In this document: piece after piece, positions 61,562-64,000 of the stretch | How positions within the stretch are numbered: position 1 is the first letter of the stretch | Layout of the letters: each line of letters begins with the position of its first letter | Notes under the pieces: model-generated | Databases searched by the model: none | Told to the model about the DNA's origin: nothing | The model's input: the letters and a program-made list of their open reading frames with translations, nothing else | Position numbers and translations under genes: made by a program | NCBI GenBank assembly: GCA_018830485.1 | Contig: JAHJRQ010000015.1 | Span: 62,001-126,000, forward strand | Length of the DNA: 64,000 nucleotides | Direction of reading: 5' to 3' | Source of the DNA: Pseudomonadota bacterium | GTDB lineage: Bacteria; Desulfobacterota; Desulfobulbia; Desulfobulbales; Desulfurivibrionaceae

Positions 61562-64000
61562 ATGGCCGGCATCGGACATGTGCTCAGCATTGCCAAGGAG
61601 GCTCTCCTCACCCACCAGCTTTCCATCCAGGTGGCGTCGCACAATATCGCCAACGTCGACACCCCCGGCTACACCCGGCAATCCCTGCAACTGGAAACCC
61701 ACAACGCGACCCCCATCAGCTCCGGCATGCTGGGCGGCGGCGTCAAGGGCACAGACATCCTGCGGAACTACGACCAGTTCATGGTGCAGCGGCTTGCCGG
61801 CCAGGAATCGAAGCTGGGCAGCCTGGAAGCGCAGCAGCAATCCATGCGGCTTGTGGAATCCGTATTCAATGAAGCGCCGGGCCTTGCCATCAACGACCTG
61901 ATGAACCAGTTCTGGAGCAGTTGGCAGGATATGGCCGACGACCCGGAAATATCCGGAACCAGACAGGCGGTTATTCAATCTTCCCAACTGATCATCGACC
62001 AGTTGCACACCATGACCAGCGAGATAACCCAGGCCAAATTCGATATCGGGGTCAGCCTGGACACGGCCATCGGCGACGTCAATTCCATCGTCAGCCAGAT
62101 CGCCGCCCTCAACGTGGAGATTTCCGGAACGGAATCCGCTGCAGGCCAGGCCAACGACCTGCGCGACAAACGCGACTCCCTGGTCAATGACCTTTCCAAG
62201 CTCCTGGACATCTCATTTTTCGAGGACAAAAACGGCGCCTACACCATACTCATGGCCGACGGCCACACCCTGGTGGAGAGCAACGAATCATGGCGTGTGG
62301 ACTGGGAAAACAACGAACTCATCTGGGTAAACGCCGACAACAACGGAAAAGAAACACGCCGGCCCATCGGCGGAGGCGCTGAGCTGGGGGGCCAGATCGG
62401 GGGCTGGCTCGAGGTGCGCGGCAATCTGGTCGAAGGCGACCCGGACAATTTCCTTGGCCGGTTGGACGCCTTTGCCAACTCCCTGATCCGGGAGATCAAC
62501 CAGCAGCACACCCAGGGGGTCGGACTCACCCTGTTCGGCGACACCCTGACCGGCTCGGAAGTGGCAAAAGATGTCGCCCGCCTCACCTCCACCGTGGACG
62601 CGGCCACCGACATCACCTCCATCCCGGCCGGAAGCATCACCATCAACAACCGGGAGATTGGCGACATTAGCGGCGGCGCGGACCAGAATGGCCTGGCCAT
62701 GACCAAAGCCCACAATGCCGTGACCGCCATCAATACGGCCGAGGCCGGGGTCGAAGCGCGATTGACCACCCTGACGGCCGGCACGGCCGTGGACGCGACA
62801 AATATTCTGGCGGGAGACATCATCAATCTTACGGTCAACGGCGTTGCCGTCGCGTACACGGTGCTCGCCGGCGATGTGGGCGACAACGCCGCTTTTGCCG
62901 CAAGCCTGGCCGCCGAGGTGGTCATCGACCTTGCCGCATACAACGCTCTCGCCACCACCACCAATCCGGTAACCATCACGGCGATCGCCGGCAATGGCGC
63001 CAACGGCGGCGTTGCCAACTCCATCGTCTTCTCCAACCTGAACGAGGGCGATGGCTCCTCGATCACCGTGGCCGGTCTGGCCATAACCCGTGCGGGCGTC
63101 CCCATGGCCTTCACCTCCGATCTCGGGCTCGACGCGCTCAACGGCAACAGCTACACCGCCGACGCCACCCACAATAACGGCAAGATCACCCTTTTTTCCA
63201 CGGCAAGCTACACCATCACTGCCGGAGCAAACGACGTCATCCTGGCCCAGCTTGGCCTGACCAACCCGCCATTCACCTTTGACACGCAGCAAGGCGATGG
63301 CAGCCTTACCTATGGCCCGGACATCGCCAGCCAGGGCGCCCTGCTCCCCGGATACGACTATTTTGACGAAATTGACACCTCCGGCAGCTTCGATATCTGG
63401 ATTTACAACGATGACGGCTCGCTGGCCATGCCCCAGCCGGTCACCATCTCCCTGGAGCGCGCCTACACCCTGAACGACGTCGCCAACATCATCAACAAAA
63501 CCGTTGGGTCCGCCACCGGCGGCAGCAGTTGGCTCACCGCCTCAACCGTCGGCAACAGCCTGCGCCTCACCCCGGACGCCAGCCACCAGTTCGCCTTTGC
63601 CAACGACACCTCGAACTTTCTCCAGGTTGCCGGGCTCAACACCTTCTTCTCCGGCAACAGCGCGGCAAGCATCTCCTTGAACAGCATGATTGCACAAGAT
63701 CTCAACACCCTTGCCGCAGCCACCGTCGGCCCGCAGGGGCAAATATTTCGCGGGGACAACACCAATTCCCTCAAGATTACCGGCATCCAGCACGATGAGT
63801 ATATCACCTTTACCGGCGGCGGCCGGAATACCCTGGATGGTTTTTACAACACCCTGGTGGGCCAGGTTGCCAACACCACCCGCACCATAACCCACTCCTA
63901 CGACTCCACGGTGCTGGTCAACAAGCAGGTGAAGGAAATGCGCGATTCGGTCTCCGGCGTTTCCCTGGACGAAGAGATGGCAAGCCTGGTTAAATTCCAG
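61562..64000 (+). CDS. flgK: Flagellar hook-associated protein FlgK (3' end outside window)
   Basis: 813 residues are visible and the frame is open at the window edge. The start MAGIGHVLSIAKEALLTHQL and ASHNIANVDTPGYTRQ, and the last visible residues VSLDEEMASLVKFQ, are FlgK hallmarks, so only about 35 residues are missing. It is longer than enteric FlgK (about 550) because of a long variable central region (about residues 330-700) rich in Thr, Ala and Gly that should face outward. The ATG follows GGGAGG. Confidence 0.93.
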   Translation, partial: MAGIGHVLSIAKEALLTHQLSIQVASHNIANVDTPGYTRQSLQLETHNATPISSGMLGGGVKGTDILRNYDQFMVQRLAGQESKLGSLEAQQQSMRLVESVFNEAPGLAINDLMNQFWSSWQDMADDPEISGTRQAVIQSSQLIIDQLHTMTSEITQAKFDIGVSLDTAIGDVNSIVSQIAALNVEISGTESAAGQANDLRDKRDSLVNDLSKLLDISFFEDKNGAYTILMADGHTLVESNESWRVDWENNELIWVNADNNGKETRRPIGGGAELGGQIGGWLEVRGNLVEGDPDNFLGRLDAFANSLIREINQQHTQGVGLTLFGDTLTGSEVAKDVARLTSTVDAATDITSIPAGSITINNREIGDISGGADQNGLAMTKAHNAVTAINTAEAGVEARLTTLTAGTAVDATNILAGDIINLTVNGVAVAYTVLAGDVGDNAAFAASLAAEVVIDLAAYNALATTTNPVTITAIAGNGANGGVANSIVFSNLNEGDGSSITVAGLAITRAGVPMAFTSDLGLDALNGNSYTADATHNNGKITLFSTASYTITAGANDVILAQLGLTNPPFTFDTQQGDGSLTYGPDIASQGALLPGYDYFDEIDTSGSFDIWIYNDDGSLAMPQPVTISLERAYTLNDVANIINKTVGSATGGSSWLTASTVGNSLRLTPDASHQFAFANDTSNFLQVAGLNTFFSGNSAASISLNSMIAQDLNTLAAATVGPQGQIFRGDNTNSLKITGIQHDEYITFTGGGRNTLDGFYNTLVGQVANTTRTITHSYDSTVLVNKQVKEMRDSVSGVSLDEEMASLVKFQ

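Noticed and set aside
62239-63292. Leftward frames of 302 and 334 codons opposite flgK
   Set aside because: Antisense shadows of the repetitive, GC-rich flgK centre.

Overview
The window is chromosomal DNA from a flagellated, GC-rich Gram-negative bacterium. It has the L- and P-ring genes flgH and flgI, colitose-type O-antigen sugar genes, bioH-bioC-bioD, queC, sfsA and nagZ, and a flgF-flgG-flgA-flgH-flgI-flgJ-flgN-flgK operon behind a sigma-54 promoter. This combination suggests a deltaproteobacterium (Desulfobacterota, perhaps a Desulfobulbales relative). The taxonomy is inference.

Host DNA flanks both sides. Left flank (1-9928): SAM hydrolase, ArsR regulator, small membrane protein, hybrid histidine kinase, bioD-bioC-bioH-like, then colD-colC-gmd for GDP-L-colitose. 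Right flank (44727-64000): glmS, cysteine desulfurase plus nadA, a hibernation factor fused to a cold-shock domain, hydrolase, MscS channel, nagZ, queC, sfsA, an FlhB C-terminal paralogue and the flagellar operon, which runs off the end inside flgK.

Between them lies one complete Tn7-family transposon (9929-44726, about 34.8 kb) inserted just downstream of glmS at the classical attTn7 position. Both ends start with TGT and carry TnsB-type sites: three dispersed in the left end, and four in an exact 20-bp tandem in the right end. The element is flanked by a 5-bp duplication, GCTGC. It encodes TnsA, TnsB, TnsC, TnsD(TniQ) and TnsE in one leftward operon. The insertion separated glmS from a hairpin/T-run terminator now left 35 kb away in front of gmd.

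The transposon carries two cargo blocks. Left of tnsE is an integron-type array without an integrase: six attC-like sites plus one eroded one separate cassettes for an HEPN-like protein, an HNH nuclease, two membrane proteins, a DUF5677-like protein, a dGTPase, and a three-gene unit (RNase H-like protein, Ser/Thr kinase, 55-aa protein). Between tnsA and the right end is a sigma factor/linker/ImmA-peptidase trio, then a seven-gene operon that I read as a single-strand DNA phosphorothioation defence system: SspB-C-D modification, SspF-G-H restriction, and its own SspA desulfurase last. An AbrB-like regulator precedes it, with operator-like half-sites spaced 11 bp apart. The element is therefore a mobile anti-phage package at a fixed safe site. 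The least understood parts are the kinase/RNase H-like/55-aa operon, the sigma-ImmA trio, the twin perfect hairpins near the right end, and a structured leader in front of glmS.
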